Below the pieces are notes generated by a model. It was not told the origin of the DNA, made no database searches, and saw only the letters and a program-made list of their open reading frames with translations. A DNA stretch of 64,000 nucleotides from Neoconidiobolus thromboides FSU 785 (lineage: Eukaryota; Entomophthoromycota; Entomophthoromycetes; Entomophthorales; Neoconidiobolaceae): positions 115,309 to 179,308 of the forward strand of contig MU626276.1 of the NCBI GenBank assembly GCA_025603075.1. The letters run 5' to 3'. The position numbers were made by a program, and so were the translations under genes. The first letter of the stretch is position 1. Each line of letters starts with the position of its first letter. Shown here one piece after another: positions 48,814 through 61,612 of the stretch.

Positions 48814-51800
48814 TTAATTCCAATTTTTTGTTTGAGTCACTTTAATATAATCTAAAATAAAAGTTATAAATAATAATATAATAGAGTCAAAAATGAGCTT
48901 ACTTTCAGAGAGTACATTAAGTTGTTCTTTGTAACTAATCTCCATAGTTTGAGCATGGTCCTAAATAGTATAATATGACATTAGTATACCGTTACTTTAT
49001 TTTATTTTATTTTATTTTATTTTATTTTATTTTATTTTATTTTATTTTATTTTATTTTATTTTATTTTATTTTGTTACCTTTTCAATTTTTAACTCTTTT
49101 TTTACTAATAATAATTCCTCATTCAAATTTTGATTATTTAATTCAATTTGGTTTAGTTTTTCACTTAATTGTAACCATTCATGATAATAATGTGTTGCTT
49201 CTGAATCTGCTTTTTCAACCTAAATAAATAATTAACATTACTAATTTAACCTTATGATAAATAATAAATTTACTTGTTCATTTAATGCTTTAATCTTTGA
49301 TTCATACTGTTTTCTAGCTATTTTATCATTCGTTATATCCTCTTTGTTTAAATAGTTCTTAAATTTTAACTAAAAGGATATCATTAGTACTAAAATACAT
49401 TATAAACATACATTATTTACTTTATCATCTATTATTATTTTGTTATTGTTTATTACATTATTATCGTGGTTATTATTATTAGTATTGTTATTTGATATAG
49501 TATTATTGTTTCGGTGGTCATTAGTTGAAACGGTAGTATTTAGTAATAATAACTGATTCTCCTTCTCAACCAATTGCTTATTTAATTCTTCTAACTTCTA
49601 TAACAATTTTAGTATTATATATTATTTATTATATAATATCATATGTTTACTATTTCTTTTTCATTGATTAAATCCAAGTTATTTTGTATTTTTTGTTTCA
49701 TCTCATTTATTTGTCTTTCGTTTTCTTCTTCTTTTTTTTCTTTGTCTTTTATTTTTGTTATCAAAGATTCTACCATGGATTCTTTAGCATTTGCTCTTAC
49801 TAAATAATATTAATGCTTTGTTACTTTAAATTAATGTTGTTTTACTTTGTTCGTGACTTAGCTTTGAATCGAGTAGGTCCATATCTTGTAATAAATTTAA
49901 ATTCCAGTCAATTAAATCCTGATAATTATTTAAATTGCTTGCATTATTCGTGCTCTATAAAGTCCATTAGTATTATTAATCTATATTATAATATAATATA
50001 GTTCTTTACATTTATATTTAAATTCATTATAAATTTATTGATCTTCTTTTCAATTTCATTTTTACTATTGTTTAAATTGAGACTGTTATTTAAATAATTG
50101 ATCTATAATATAATTAATAAATATATAATATAACACCATTTATATTTACTGTATTATCGTCAATTGTAATATAAAATGCAATCCATCGCTTGATATTACA
50201 AAACAAATGTTCTAAATAATATTATTACATTACTATGATATTATCATAATTAAACTTACCAAAAATTATTTCTAAACCAACTAAGATTGTAAATAATTGT
50301 AAATGTAAACAATTTAATAGCATCAATTCTTCATTCTGTTCTTCTCTTTTAACCTTAAGCTTAATAAAATTGATTATATTTTTAAGATGAATTTCAACTT
50401 GATGGATTAAATTCCATATCAGCTTTATTTCGTTAGTAGAATGAGTATTAATTGATAGCCAATTAATTTTGATTAATTGATTCAATGTTTCTATTACTGG
50501 TTTGCTATCCCATTCGACTGATCGAATCCAATCTTTATTATTATTAATAAGTTGTTTTAATGTACTAAATATGTTATTTAATTCATTATTGATTAATATT
50601 ACTTCTTTCTTTTCTTGATATTTTTTAGTATCATTGATTGTCCATTTACTATTTTCTTTTTTTGCTTCTTTATTAATAATTTCAATTGCGTTTACTATCA
50701 AGTTTAAACAACTCATCACTTTGTTCATTTCAAGTTGAAACTAAAAGTATTATTAATAGTTATGCTAATTTTAGTAAATAAACTTACATTATTTAAATCA
50801 ATATTTTTCCAGGTAGCATTGTTAGTATTATCAATCAAGTAAGAATATTTTTTACTTAAAGTAAATAAAACATGCTTCATAAACTCAACTAATTGGTTTA
50901 AACCTATCTTAATATCATTCCATGATATATTTTGTATATAGTGCTATAGTTAAGACTTTTAGTGTTATATTCAGATAATATAAAACCAAATTACATTCAA
51001 ATAATTCAAAGAATCTGTATGATCTGTAGGGGAATCTGCATTCATTTGTAGTAAAAACAAGTTATTTCCAAATAGAGCTTGTATTTTGATTAATCTGTTC
51101 AAATCCATTTCATTGACAATATTCTCTTCTTTTTTATTTAATAGTGATTTCAGTTTTAATCTATTTTAATAGTATAGTAATACTAATAATATCGTAGTGA
51201 ATCATTATTAAATTACCTTTCGATAGAATCAATGATTTTTACTAAATTGTCTTCCAAATTGTTTTTTTCGTTAATTAAAAATTGGTATTCCTCACTATTT
51301 TTGTTATTTATTGTGTTTAATTGAATCTGGAAGCCACATTAAATACTATAATATATTATCGACATAAACTTACTTTCAGTTCTTTAATTTCTTCTTCTAA
51401 TAATGCTTTTTTATTGCTCTCAATCTCTATTTTTATTTCATGGTCACTTTTTAAATCATCAATTAAACCATGTAGCTTCTCTAACTATAATTAATATATA
51501 CAATAACAATGAAAGATATATATTTTTACCATTTTCATAAATCTTGTTTTCTAAATCTAAAGTTGCTGCTTCCAACTGAACGTTTAATTCTTCTAATCTC
51601 TTTCTGCCATTTGTCGATAACCAACCTGTTTTAAAAGGCTAATATATTAAATAATCTTAATAAATTGTTGCTACAGTAGCTATTACTTTATTATTGCTTC
51701 CTTGTAAAGTTTCGACTTTTTTAGATAAGCCTTTATTATGAAAATTTAGGACCTCTAAGTCTTGGTTATACTATGTATTTGCAATAAAAAGCTGGTATTA

Positions 51801-52190
51801 ATTATTAAAAATAAAAATATAAAAAAGGAAAATACTTTTCTTAACTCATTTTCTTTTTGTTTCAATTGTTCCACCAATTTTGTATTATTAGATTGTTCCT
51901 AGTTTTATTTTAAGTTTAAGTTTGGCTTTACTTACTTTATTCTTACATTTATAACAGCCTTTCTTAATATCGAATGTTGTGCCTTTATTCTATTTTTATA
52001 TTAAATTTATTCATCTAATATTACTATAATTACTTCGAGAATTCTTGTAATAATCTTTGATATTTTTCAGATAATTCATCAAGATCAGTTGTAGCTATAG
52101 CACCTAGTAGTAGTTTTTAAGTGATAAATGATAGTATTAGTCAATAATGATAAAATTACCGCTTGAAAATATTGAAGAAGAATTGGACAT
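48814..52190 (-). CDS. PPP1R21: PPP1R21-like endosomal coiled-coil protein
   Basis: PPP1R21 is the scaffold of the FERRY complex, a Rab5 effector carrying mRNA on early endosomes in animals. Twenty exons: 52160-52190, 52034-52103, 51947-51989, 51836-51898, 51687-51770, 51530-51638, 51374-51480, 51217-51326, 50995-51160, 50788-50943, 50260-50740, 50150-50211, 50010-50102, 49846-49954, 49651-49799, 49421-49597, 49274-49369, 49079-49219, 48903-48960 and 48814-48851; all phases fit and give 780 residues, the human length. The KLRAQ-type N-terminus reads QEFSKIKAQHSILRKAV, then EQLKQKENELRK, GLSKKVETLQG and DLENKIYENG. The C-terminus is again coiled coil and ends QTMEISYKEQLNVLSE, like human SYEDQLSMMSDHL. 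The middle (about 250-520) is helical without motif. Identity rests on the two ends, order and length. Confidence 0.85.
48990..49073. repeat. TTTTA pentanucleotide array in a PPP1R21 intron
   Basis: About 16 near-perfect TTTTA units filling the intron between exons 18 and 19, starting a few bases after the donor site on the minus strand. Confidence 0.95.
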
Positions 52191-52347
52191 TAAAATATAC
52201 ACTTGCTTTTTAATAAAGTTGCTAAACAAAACTTAAGGGTAATAATAATTTGTAATTTTAAAGTATAAAAGTTCACTTTGATTGGATTGAATAAGTAATA
52301 TGACAGCTATAAAAATGGTAAATTTGTCAATAAGTAATTAGTTTATC

Positions 52348-55300
52348 ATGTCAACACTATTAAATTATCAAAATAAAATAATAGAAACAATCATTCAAGA
52401 AGAGAATGTATTACTGATACTGTCTTCAGGATTAGGGTTAACAAGTATTGTAAAACAATTTATCAAACTGTATAATAAAAAAGAACAAAATGATCAAAGC
52501 CATGGTTTAACTTTTTTATTGCATAACGATCAAGAAATAATGGATAATTATTTAATTAATCAAAACATCGTTAATATTGATGGTAGTATTCTTTCTAATA
52601 CAAGGTAAAAATTTTACATAGACCACAATTGGTGATTAAAAAATTGTAAACAGAAAAGAATTATATATGAAAGGAGGCGTTGTTGCTATTACTTCTAGGA
52701 TATTGGTAGTAGATATGCTTTGTGACAGAGTTCCAATTCATCTGATTACTGGATTTTTATTATTGGAAGCACATAAGTAAATTGAAAATTCATTTATGAA
52801 TATAAAAATAACACTTTAAGGATTAAACCTCATTCAAGTGAAGCGTTTTTATTAAGAATATTTCGAGAAAAAAATAAAGTAATCTAACAGACATCTAGGA
52901 ATAATTATCTAAATTCCTTTAAAATAGGATGGGTTTATAAAAGCATTTAGTGACCGACCAGAGCTATTTTTACGTGGATTTTCACCGTTAGAACGAACGC
53001 TTAAAACTTTATTTTTAAGAAAAGCACAGCTATGGCCAAGGTTTCAATTCGAAGTAAAAAAGGAGTTAGAAATAGAAACAAACATCGAGGTTATTGAACT
53101 AAGACAGCCGCTAACTAAAAAAATGACAATAATACAGAATAGTATTATGGATTGTTTACAAACATGTTTATTAGAATTAAAAAGATCCAAATTACTAGTA
53201 AGTATCAATACCTTTAATCAAAATATGAATACAATACAATATTTTGATATATTTATAGAAAGAAATAGATGATGACTTAACTATTGATTTTGCTTTAAAT
53301 TCCAATTTTATTTCATATGTCCGACATTATTTAGAACCTCAGTGGCATAGAATTGGATTTAACACTAAGGAATTAATATCGGATATTTACACTTTAAAAA
53401 ATTTATTAAGGTAAAAAAACAATGTACAAATAAATTATAAACTTTAATGATAATATAACGTTTTAATAGATATCTACTAAATTATGACTGTGTCTCTTTT
53501 TTAAGATATTTAGATATCATACTAAGTATGAATCAAAGCAATAGCGCAAATTCTAATTCGAATGGTCCAAGCCCTTGGCTTTTGACAGATGCTGCTAATA
53601 TATTAATTATGGTAGATTTAACTGTCTTATGCCAACAATATATTAAATCTTATATTATGTAGACAGCCAAATCTAGAGTATTCTCTTCTAAAGATAACAC
53701 AATCCCTATTTTAGAGTTACAGCCTAAGTGGAAAGTGGTTGAACAATTAATTGAAGAAATTAAAGAAGAAATTGAAAATAGTAAAGAATAGTTCAAATAT
53801 ACTAATAATATTATTAATCAAATAATAGATAAAAGTAATGAATTACGAGCAAATATTTTAATAAGTACCGATAGTATAAGATCGTCACAGCAAATGAAAG
53901 AATACCTTAGTAAATTAAAAGAAAAAAATGAAAAAAACAATTGCCATTTGATGTTATATGAGAAATACGAAGATTACGTTTTATGGAAAAATAGTATCAA
54001 CCAAATCACATGTGATAACAATGGTAACAATCAAAATAGAAATCAAAATAATAAAGTAAATAATAAACGAAGAAGAGTTCGGGGAGAAAAAAAGAACCCA
54101 AATCAGAGTAATCAGATAAATATAACTAGTTTTAGTTTATTTGATAGTTTAAATTTAAGGTAAGATTAATTTTTATTTACCTGTTAATTTGTTTATATAT
54201 TATTAATATTCTAGTAAAAAAAATGAAAACAAAAATGAAGTAAAAATAAATAAGAGCGAAGAAAAGGATGACATAAATAAAGACGGAGAGAATAAAACTA
54301 ATGATGATAAATATATTGAAAACTTTGAAATCGATTTTGATGAAATGATGAGTTCATTTTATTCTAATATTTATGAAAAAAGTTATGAATTATTAAATAG
54401 CAATGATGATAACAAATACGACATAATAGTCAATAGTTTTGATAATGGGGATTTAAGTGATTTATTTTTACAAGATTATAAGCCAAATTATATAATTATT
54501 GTTAATCCAGAACCATCATTTATTCGAAGAATTGAAGTTTATCAAGCACAAAATAAGCATATACAAATTAAAGTATATTTTTTAATTTATTCTGATTCAG
54601 TAGAAGAACAAAAATATTTAGCAACGATAAGAAGAGAAAAAGAAGGATTTGAAACTCTGATTAGAGAAAGAGCTAATTTGGCTATACCTATAGATTATGG
54701 CTTAAATATTAATAATGGAAATAGTAATTTATTCTTGAGCTCAATCAATAATACTCGTATTGCTGGTGGACAAAAATTAATATTAAACAATAATAAGGTA
54801 ATAGGAGCACTATAATATAATATAATATAATATAATATAAATTAATTTAGATCATCGTTGATGTACGTGAGTTTCGATCTAGTTTACCGTCTAATTTACA
54901 TTTTAATGGGTTTGAGTTATTACCTGCTACCTTACAAATAGGAGATTATATACTATCACCAAATATATGTGTTGAGCGTAAATCTATACCTGATTTAATT
55001 GGTTCATTTAAATCTGGAAGATTACACAAACAGGTAGAAATGATATTCAAATATTACACAGTAGCAGTATTATTGATTGAATTCGATGAAAATAAAATAT
55101 TTTCCTTTGAAGTAAACAATAGTTATTGATAAATAGTAGTAATAGTAACATAAAATTAATAGGAACTTGGCGAGCATAAAAGTGAATTTTCATTAGCAGA
55201 TATAAGATCTAAATTAGCATTACTAACTATTCTTTTCCCAAAACTAAAAATCATTTGGTCCTCATCACCCAATCAAACTTGTGAATTATTCTTTTTATTA

Positions 55301-55667
55301 AAGGTAAATGATAATATCATAAACACTACATGTAATAATAATAATAATAATAATAATTAGAGCGAAGAAAAACAGCCTGATTTAGAAAAATGTATTAAAA
55401 TAGGTACAGATGAGCAAGATCAAATTAATCAACTAACAAATGATGGGCCATTAGTAAGATTGATGAATAAAATAGAATAAAGAGTTAATTAATAAAATAT
55501 AGGCACTTCTAAGGTCCCTTCCTGGAGTTAATTTTTATAATATAAATAATATTATGAAAAAAGTTAATAGCATCAAAGATTTATGCTCATTGAATTTAAC
55601 TCAAATTCAAGAATTAATTGGGACTCAAAATGGAGAGTTGTTATATGCTTTTATACAAAAAAAATAA
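52348..55667 (+). CDS. RAD1: XPF/Rad1 structure-specific endonuclease
   Basis: Catalytic half of XPF-ERCC1 (Rad1-Rad10), cutting 5' of lesions in nucleotide excision repair and at crosslinks. Thirteen exons (52348-52604, 52654-52776, 52821-52878, 52928-53197, 53259-53410, 53470-53611, 53663-53780, 53829-54159, 54215-54797, 54851-55111, 55163-55303, 55361-55453, 55503-55667), 897 residues (human 916). Inactive helicase-like half: TSRILVVDMLCDRVP, LLRIFREKNKDGFIKAF, LWPRFQFEV and YVRHYLEPQWHRIGF. Linker with NKRRRVRGEKK. Nuclease: VYFLIYSDSVEEQKYLATIR, AGGQKLIL, IIVDVREFRSSLP, GDYILSPNICVERKSIPDL (ERKxxxD catalytic motif). C-terminal HhH2: LRSLPGVNFYNI. Two apparent in-frame TAG codons fall inside introns, whose removal restores DAANILIM-TAKSRVF and EIENN-KSNEL. 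Confidence 0.95.
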
Positions 55668-55744
55668 AATCGAAAATGTAAAGTATTTTATAAAATGTAT
55701 TGATATTTATACTATATTTCTAAGCTTAAATTTTTATTATGAGT

Positions 55745-58700
55745 TTAAAAAACAGGAGTGCCATTAGATATCGATTTGGGTTCAAGTGATCTACCATAAA
55801 GCGTTGTTGATATCATTTTATATTCTTCTTGATAATGCCTTTGCTTATTACCTACTGCTACTGCAGAAGAGGGACCTCTTCCAGAATACCTTACTTTTTT
55901 AAAGCTATCACCCAATGAAGTAATAATACGTGGCAATACATGTGAATAAGGACCCATATTGATTGGTTCTTCTTGGCACCAAACAACCTCAGCATTTGGA
56001 TATTTATCACAATACTCTCTTATTAAATCGAATGGGAATGGGGCTAATTCTTCAATCCTTGAAATGGCTACATCATCAATATTATTCATTTCTCTTGCTT
56101 TTAATAGTCGGTAATACACTTGTCCACTACATAAGATATGGCTGCGTATTTTGTCTTCTTTAACTAATTTATCAGAATATTGTTCTGGATATGCTCTTTG
56201 GAATCCATTTGAGTTTAATTCGAGATCCTCATAAGTAGAACGTGCAATTGGATGACGTAATATTCCTTTGCCATTGAATGAGATTAAAGGTTTACGATAA
56301 CTTCTTTTAATCTGTCTTCTTAAAGCATGAAAATAATTTGCAGGTGTAGTACAATTGATAATGGACCAATTAATGTCCTGATGTTGTCTTGAAATAGATG
56401 ATGGTAAAGTGTTTGGATCTTCATCAGTTAATTGTAAATATCTTTCAATTCTACCACTTGAATGTTCCGGGCCATTCCCATCGAACCCATGAGGTAAAGC
56501 AATACATATACCTGAGGATTGTAGCCATTTTTGCTCACTTGATGCAATAAATTGATCAATCATACATTGAGCAACATTGGAAAAATCACCAAATTGTGCT
56601 TCCCATATGACTAAGGAATTAGGGTCATTTATACTGTAACCAAACTCAAAACCAAGGACACCAAACTCACTCAAAGAAGAATTACATGGATAAAATAGGG
56701 CTTGATCATTACTCATTGAATTTAATGGTGTAAATTTATTTTCACTTGATTGGTCAATCAATACAGCATGACGCTGTGAAAATGTACCTCTCTCCACATC
56801 TTGTCCACTTATTCTTACAGGTGAACCCTCTAATAATAAAGTACCAAATGCTAATAATTCAGCAGTTGCCCAATCAATTGATTTACCTTCTAAAGCCAAA
56901 TTTTTTCTATTTTGAAGTACTTTAATTAAATTCTTATGTATCTTAAAATCATTTGGATAAGAGCTAAAAGTTTCTGCAACTTTAATCAAATCTTCTCTTT
57001 TTGCACCTGTATCAACTGCTACTGCGATTTGATTATGAATTTCTTTTGGTGACATTAATTGTGGATGGCTTTTAATTTCCCAATTCTTATTTTTTGGTAT
57101 TAAATCACGGCTTTTTTGATATGCTTTATCAAATTTACTTAATGAATTTTCCTTAATCAAATCTAACTCTTTTTGATTGACTAAACTTTCTTTTAATAAT
57201 CTGGCACTATATTTTTCTAATACAGGAGTATGCTTTGCTATGGCATTGTACATCTTTGGTTGAGTATAACTTGGTTGATCTACTTCGTTATGACCATTTT
57301 TACGATAACAAATTAAATCAATGAAGATATCCTCATTAAATTTTTGGCGCCAATCAACTGCAATTTGACAGGCCTTTAATACTGAATCAATATCATCTCC
57401 ATTAACATGAATAACTGGTGCTTGAATGGCTTTGGCAATATCACAGCAATAATTAAATGATCTCGAGATATGAGGATTGGTAGTAAACCCTATTTGATTG
57501 TTAACTACCATGTGTATTGTCCCACCTGTATTAAATGAAGGTAACTTATGAAATCCGATAGTTTCATAAACAACTCCTTGTCCGGCTACTGCAGCATCAC
57601 CGTGTAGCAATAAACAAATAGTATCGTTATGATTTACTTCGCCATTTTCTTGTGTTTGTTTTGATCGAGTTGTACCCATTGAGACTGGATTAACCGCTTC
57701 AAGGTGAGATGGGTTAGCAGATAAAGATAAGTTAATTTTATGTCCATTTAAAGCTTGATGGGTGTGCTCAGCTGATAAATGGTAAGAAGAATCACCTGAC
57801 CAAGGATGGGGTGGAATTACTTTTCCAGAGAATTCAGCATAAATATTTTCGGCAGGTTGTCCCATGACATTACAATATAAGTTCAATCTTCCACGGTGGG
57901 GCATACCAATCACCATATTCTTAACCTTATTTTCAGCAGCGTGGTCTATTAAAGCCAATATACCTGGTATCATTGCATCACCTCCTTCTAAACCATATCT
58001 TTTTACAGTAGTGAATTTTGTTGCAAATGTATATTCAAAGTTATCTGCATCAACTAAACGTTCAAGTGCCGCCTTCCTAACTTGAGCTGGCATCTCAACG
58101 ATACTGCTTTGTTCAATTTTTTCCTTTAGCCATTCTATTTTTTGGGTATTATTAATATGATTAAACTCATAGCCTATTGTTGAACCTAAGTATAAATAAA
58201 GTAAATATATTGTATTGATATATATTAAAATAATAGTAATACTTACAATATAAATCATTTAATATCTCAATAATTTCACTAAGTTTCAAGCTAGTGATAC
58301 CACGCTTAAAATAATTTGGTAATAGATCTGAACCGAGTTGGAATTCGATGTTGAGGTCGTCTTCAGTTAATGAATAAGTAGATAGTTGTAATTCAGGCGG
58401 GGTTATAGTTGATTTCAAATTTAAAGGGTCCAACTTTGAGATATAATGACCATAACTATAATAATTGTCAACTAGTTTTTTTACATTATAATAAGTTTTT
58501 GAATGATTGTCTTCCTTAAAATTATTATCTGTTGTTGGAAATATTCCGTTAGATAAACTTGATTTTATTAAATTAGGCGGTGGTTGATATGCTGGTAATA
58601 TCCCTTGATTGATATTGCTAAAGTATAACTGCCATGACAAATGTACTGAGTTTGGATCCTTTTGCCATGCTTGGTACATGGTTTCAATATAACTTCCACC

Positions 58701-58874
58701 ACTTGCAGCTAAAAAGGGGTCTGTAGGTTGGGTTGTAGGAGGGAATAAATCGTCTAAAGGTGAACTTGAGCTTCTGTTTAAACTTAACGAAGTTGATAGA
58801 TATCTACCATTTTTTAGATTAGATAGTACATATCGCTTTAAATAGTTTGTATATCGTAATTTATTTGAAAGCAT
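55745..58874 (-). CDS. 2-oxoglutarate dehydrogenase E1, copy 2
   Basis: Second full-length E1 gene: exons 58247-58874 and 55745-58185, 1022 residues. The N-terminus (MLSNKLRYTNYLKRYVLSN, then Ser/Arg-rich) fits mitochondrial import, and [20 protein letters not shown] marks OGDH rather than DHTKD1. Core motifs intact: [94 protein letters not shown] and [10 protein letters not shown]. Compared with copy 1 it replaces [14 protein letters not shown] by FTTNPHISRSFNYC and lacks the second intron, but keeps the first at the same codon (TGT split T|GT after LY). It may be an isozyme for other conditions; substrate change cannot be excluded. Only 77 bp from the convergent XPF gene. Confidence 0.95.
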
Positions 58875-60334
58875 TGTTTATTGATTAAAAAGTAATCTTA
58901 AATTCTTAGCTTGATTCAATTTATAGTTTTTTGTTTCTTTACTATTGGTAATTTTACTTTATTTTTAATTTCGACTCTCGTTTTATTTATTTATTCCCCT
59001 TAATTAGAATTAATTAATATTTAATAATATAGTGTGACTGTTTTTATTCATCAAATAAACTTAAAGCGTCTTTGTTATAAATAGCTCATTTTACTTGTGT
59101 CTATCTATTAATCTTAATGCGCTTCCCCATAAATGGCCTAAGTTGAGTTTGAAGGTTGTGTTTGTACAATATAAATTTTCTTTTTCCCACGCTTTTATTT
59201 TCTGTTGTACTTTTTATGCTTTAATTTTCGTCACTCTTTTGACAGCTTGAAGAATATCAGCTGATTTACCCTTAATTAGAAGTCAGCTTGTTATTAAGGG
59301 ATATTAAAACTTAACCAATGGTATGTTGCGGATAAATCACACTTTTAGCCACTATGCATTGATATAAAAAAATCACTATTGAGCTATTTGTAATATTGAA
59401 ATGAGATGAATCATAGCACTTGATATTTGTTATAAAGTTTGAATTATTGTATATCATAGATTTAATATATTATTTTATGTTTATTTTTAGGCTAAAATTA
59501 TCAAATAAAAGTGATACTTTTTAAAAATGCAATGCTACGACTCTTTTAAATATAAAACATTTTCAGTAAAAGAATATGGGGTTGATGTTATATTGTTTTT
59601 ACTATTTTTAAATTCAAGCTAATTTATCATAATCTTGTACAGTATTAGTATAGACTTAAAACTTCTAAATGCTACTTCAAAAATTTCATTTATAGATTTA
59701 AATTTAACAAGCTCCTATGACATGAGTTAGTTTGCTTAGTTCAAATTTTGTCAATTTGATTTTAGCAAAATTAAAATTAAAACTGAGTGTTACCAGAACT
59801 TGTTAATAGAACTTAAAATAGTCGAAGCAGTACAGTAACTCGAATAAAATACTAACTGATTTAGTATTATAACAATTGGAAATATAATAGATAACTACTT
59901 TGTTTTTATTATCTATTGTATATTATTTGAAATTTGTTATTAAAGTGTTTTTCAAAAAATATACTAGGGTGACGGTCAGCAATAAGTTTGTTAAAAAAGC
60001 AAATTATATAGCTTTTAGAATAGTCATAACAATTTTTGGACTAAAGCTATCACTGGCTTAAATAATCTTATACCACATTAAGTGTAGCTTTGAGTTTCTT
60101 AATGGGCTTTTCAAAAATCCTTGTAGGATACTTTTCTATAAAGCCTCAAAGTAGTAAATTTTATAAAATTGATATAGTAATAAAAAATAAAAGTTTAGCT
60201 GGAAATAAAATACAAACATCCAAGTATAAAACAATTTAAATATTGGAATATTCAATGATTTTTTAAATAATAGGATAAATAAATTTTAAAGAGGCATAAA
60301 ATCAAACGCTAAATACTTTATTTGGTACAAATAC
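58875..60334. other. Spacer upstream of OGDH2
   Basis: 1.46 kb, AT-rich, downstream of the next minus-strand gene too. No coding frame or repeat-family copy seen. Confidence 0.5.
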
Positions 60335-60922
60335 TTAGTAATACTTTGGTCTTGCTGTGGTGACGTATTTTGTGGTAGTTACGGTCTTAGTTACTTTAGT
60401 GCCAACGGTTGTAGTAGTAGTAACTACAACTGGGACTTCTCTGGTGATAGTCTTAGTTACAGTAGTTGGGACAATTACAGTACTAGTGGAAGTTTCAGTG
60501 AAAGTTGTGACGGGATGTAAGTAAGTGGTATGGATTACATCGGTGACGGTAGAAGTTACAGTAGCAGTTGAGGTGCTTACGTTATTTGGGTTTGTTACAG
60601 TAATAGTAGTAGTTGGTCTTCCAGTAGGTACAGTGACAACCTTAGTTGATGTACTAGTTACAGTATCATATTTGGTCTCCTTAACAGTAAGGGTAGATAC
60701 ATCTTTGACTGTATATTTATCAGTTTTAGTGATAGTTTTATAGCCAAGGACTTTAGTAGTAGTAGTGTAATCAGTTTTAGTTGAAGTTACAGTTACAGTT
60801 TTACCGCCATATCCGTAGCCTCCGCCATAATTATCTTTATACTCATCACTTCCGGGCATATTTGGAATAGCAGCATTAGCAACAGCTAAACTCAATAAGG
60901 CATAAGTAATAAAATTCTTCAT
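60335..60922 (-). CDS. Secreted Thr/Val-rich repetitive protein
   Basis: Single exon, 195 residues from the ATG at 60922 (an ATG four codons upstream would put polar residues before the signal peptide). Signal peptide MKNFITYALLSLAVANA, a Gly/Tyr patch (NYGGGYGYGG), then about 150 residues of alternating Thr/Val/Lys such as KTVTVTSTKTDYTTTTK and TVTKTITREVPVVVTTTT, strand-like and potentially O-glycosylated. Ends TTARPKYY without a GPI tail. Closely parallels the divergent gene at 61613 in signal sequence, acidic/Gly-Tyr patch and repeats, so the pair is probably a duplication. Likely a wall or matrix protein; function unknown. Confidence 0.8.
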   Translation of the reverse strand: MKNFITYALLSLAVANAAIPNMPGSDEYKDNYGGGYGYGGKTVTVTSTKTDYTTTTKVLGYKTITKTDKYTVKDVSTLTVKETKYDTVTSTSTKVVTVPTGRPTTTITVTNPNNVSTSTATVTSTVTDVIHTTYLHPVTTFTETSTSTVIVPTTVTKTITREVPVVVTTTTTVGTKVTKTVTTTKYVTTARPKYY

Positions 60923-61612
60923 ATTTGTAAGCAATTAAAGGAACGTTTTTATACAACCAGGTATATAGTGTAAATTTACTCTTCTTCAAGAAAAGATAAA
61001 GGCAAGTTTATATCAGAACGATAATTTAATTTGAAATGAGTAAAATCAGCGTTTATATACTATCATAACTTGCTGTGTTGAAGATCTACTCTGTAGATTA
61101 AAATTTAAAAAGATATTCAGCCATAATAAAATTACTATTTTCAATGAATATCAAAGCACATCTAACGCTAACTATTATTTTAAAAATAGGAATTTGTCTT
61201 ATTAATTAAGTGTTTTGAATTAATTGTAAGGATCTAACGCAGGTTATCAAATAAATAAAGTCAATTGCGTGATTTTTAAATTATCAATCAGATTTCCTAA
61301 CGTAATTTCAATAATTTTTAGAATTCACCTTAGATTTTAGCTATAAAAATGATATTTTATAAATTTACGTTCAAAAAATTTAATATCCTAAAATTTAATT
61401 TGATTTTCATAAATCAGCCATAAATTAGCATCTCAATGTAAATTGATCTACTTTAATAAAGATAGACTAGAAAAATATAGTATATAAATCAAGGGATTCT
61501 CGTTCATTTTATTTATCATTAAGCTCAAGCTTTGAATATATCCAATACTTCTTGAAGGAGTTATACTATTATTTACTTACTATACTGATTGACTCAGGAA
61601 TTTACTTATAAA
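60923..61612. other. Shared divergent promoter region of the Thr/Val-rich pair
   Basis: 690 bp between the two head-to-head paralogs, AT-rich, no motif assigned. Suitable for co-regulation. Confidence 0.5.

Noticed and set aside
53642-53830. In-frame TAG codons in XPF, plus one in SR140 (13550-13553), suggesting reassignment of UAG to an amino acid
   Set aside because: Each TAG lies inside or at the acceptor of a short phase-compatible intron whose removal restores conserved protein sequence, and TAG plainly ends STE13, IGO1 and endonuclease V.
55745-58874. OGDH copy 2 as the 2-oxoadipate dehydrogenase DHTKD1
   Set aside because: It retains the OGDH-specific N-terminal domain ([15 protein letters not shown]) and a length of about 1020 residues, unlike DHTKD1.
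60525-60743. Val-rich plus-strand ORF at 60525 and similar minus ORF at 61741-62034
   Set aside because: They are the complements of Thr-rich repeats (ACT/ACC read as AGT/GGT) in the two secreted paralogs.
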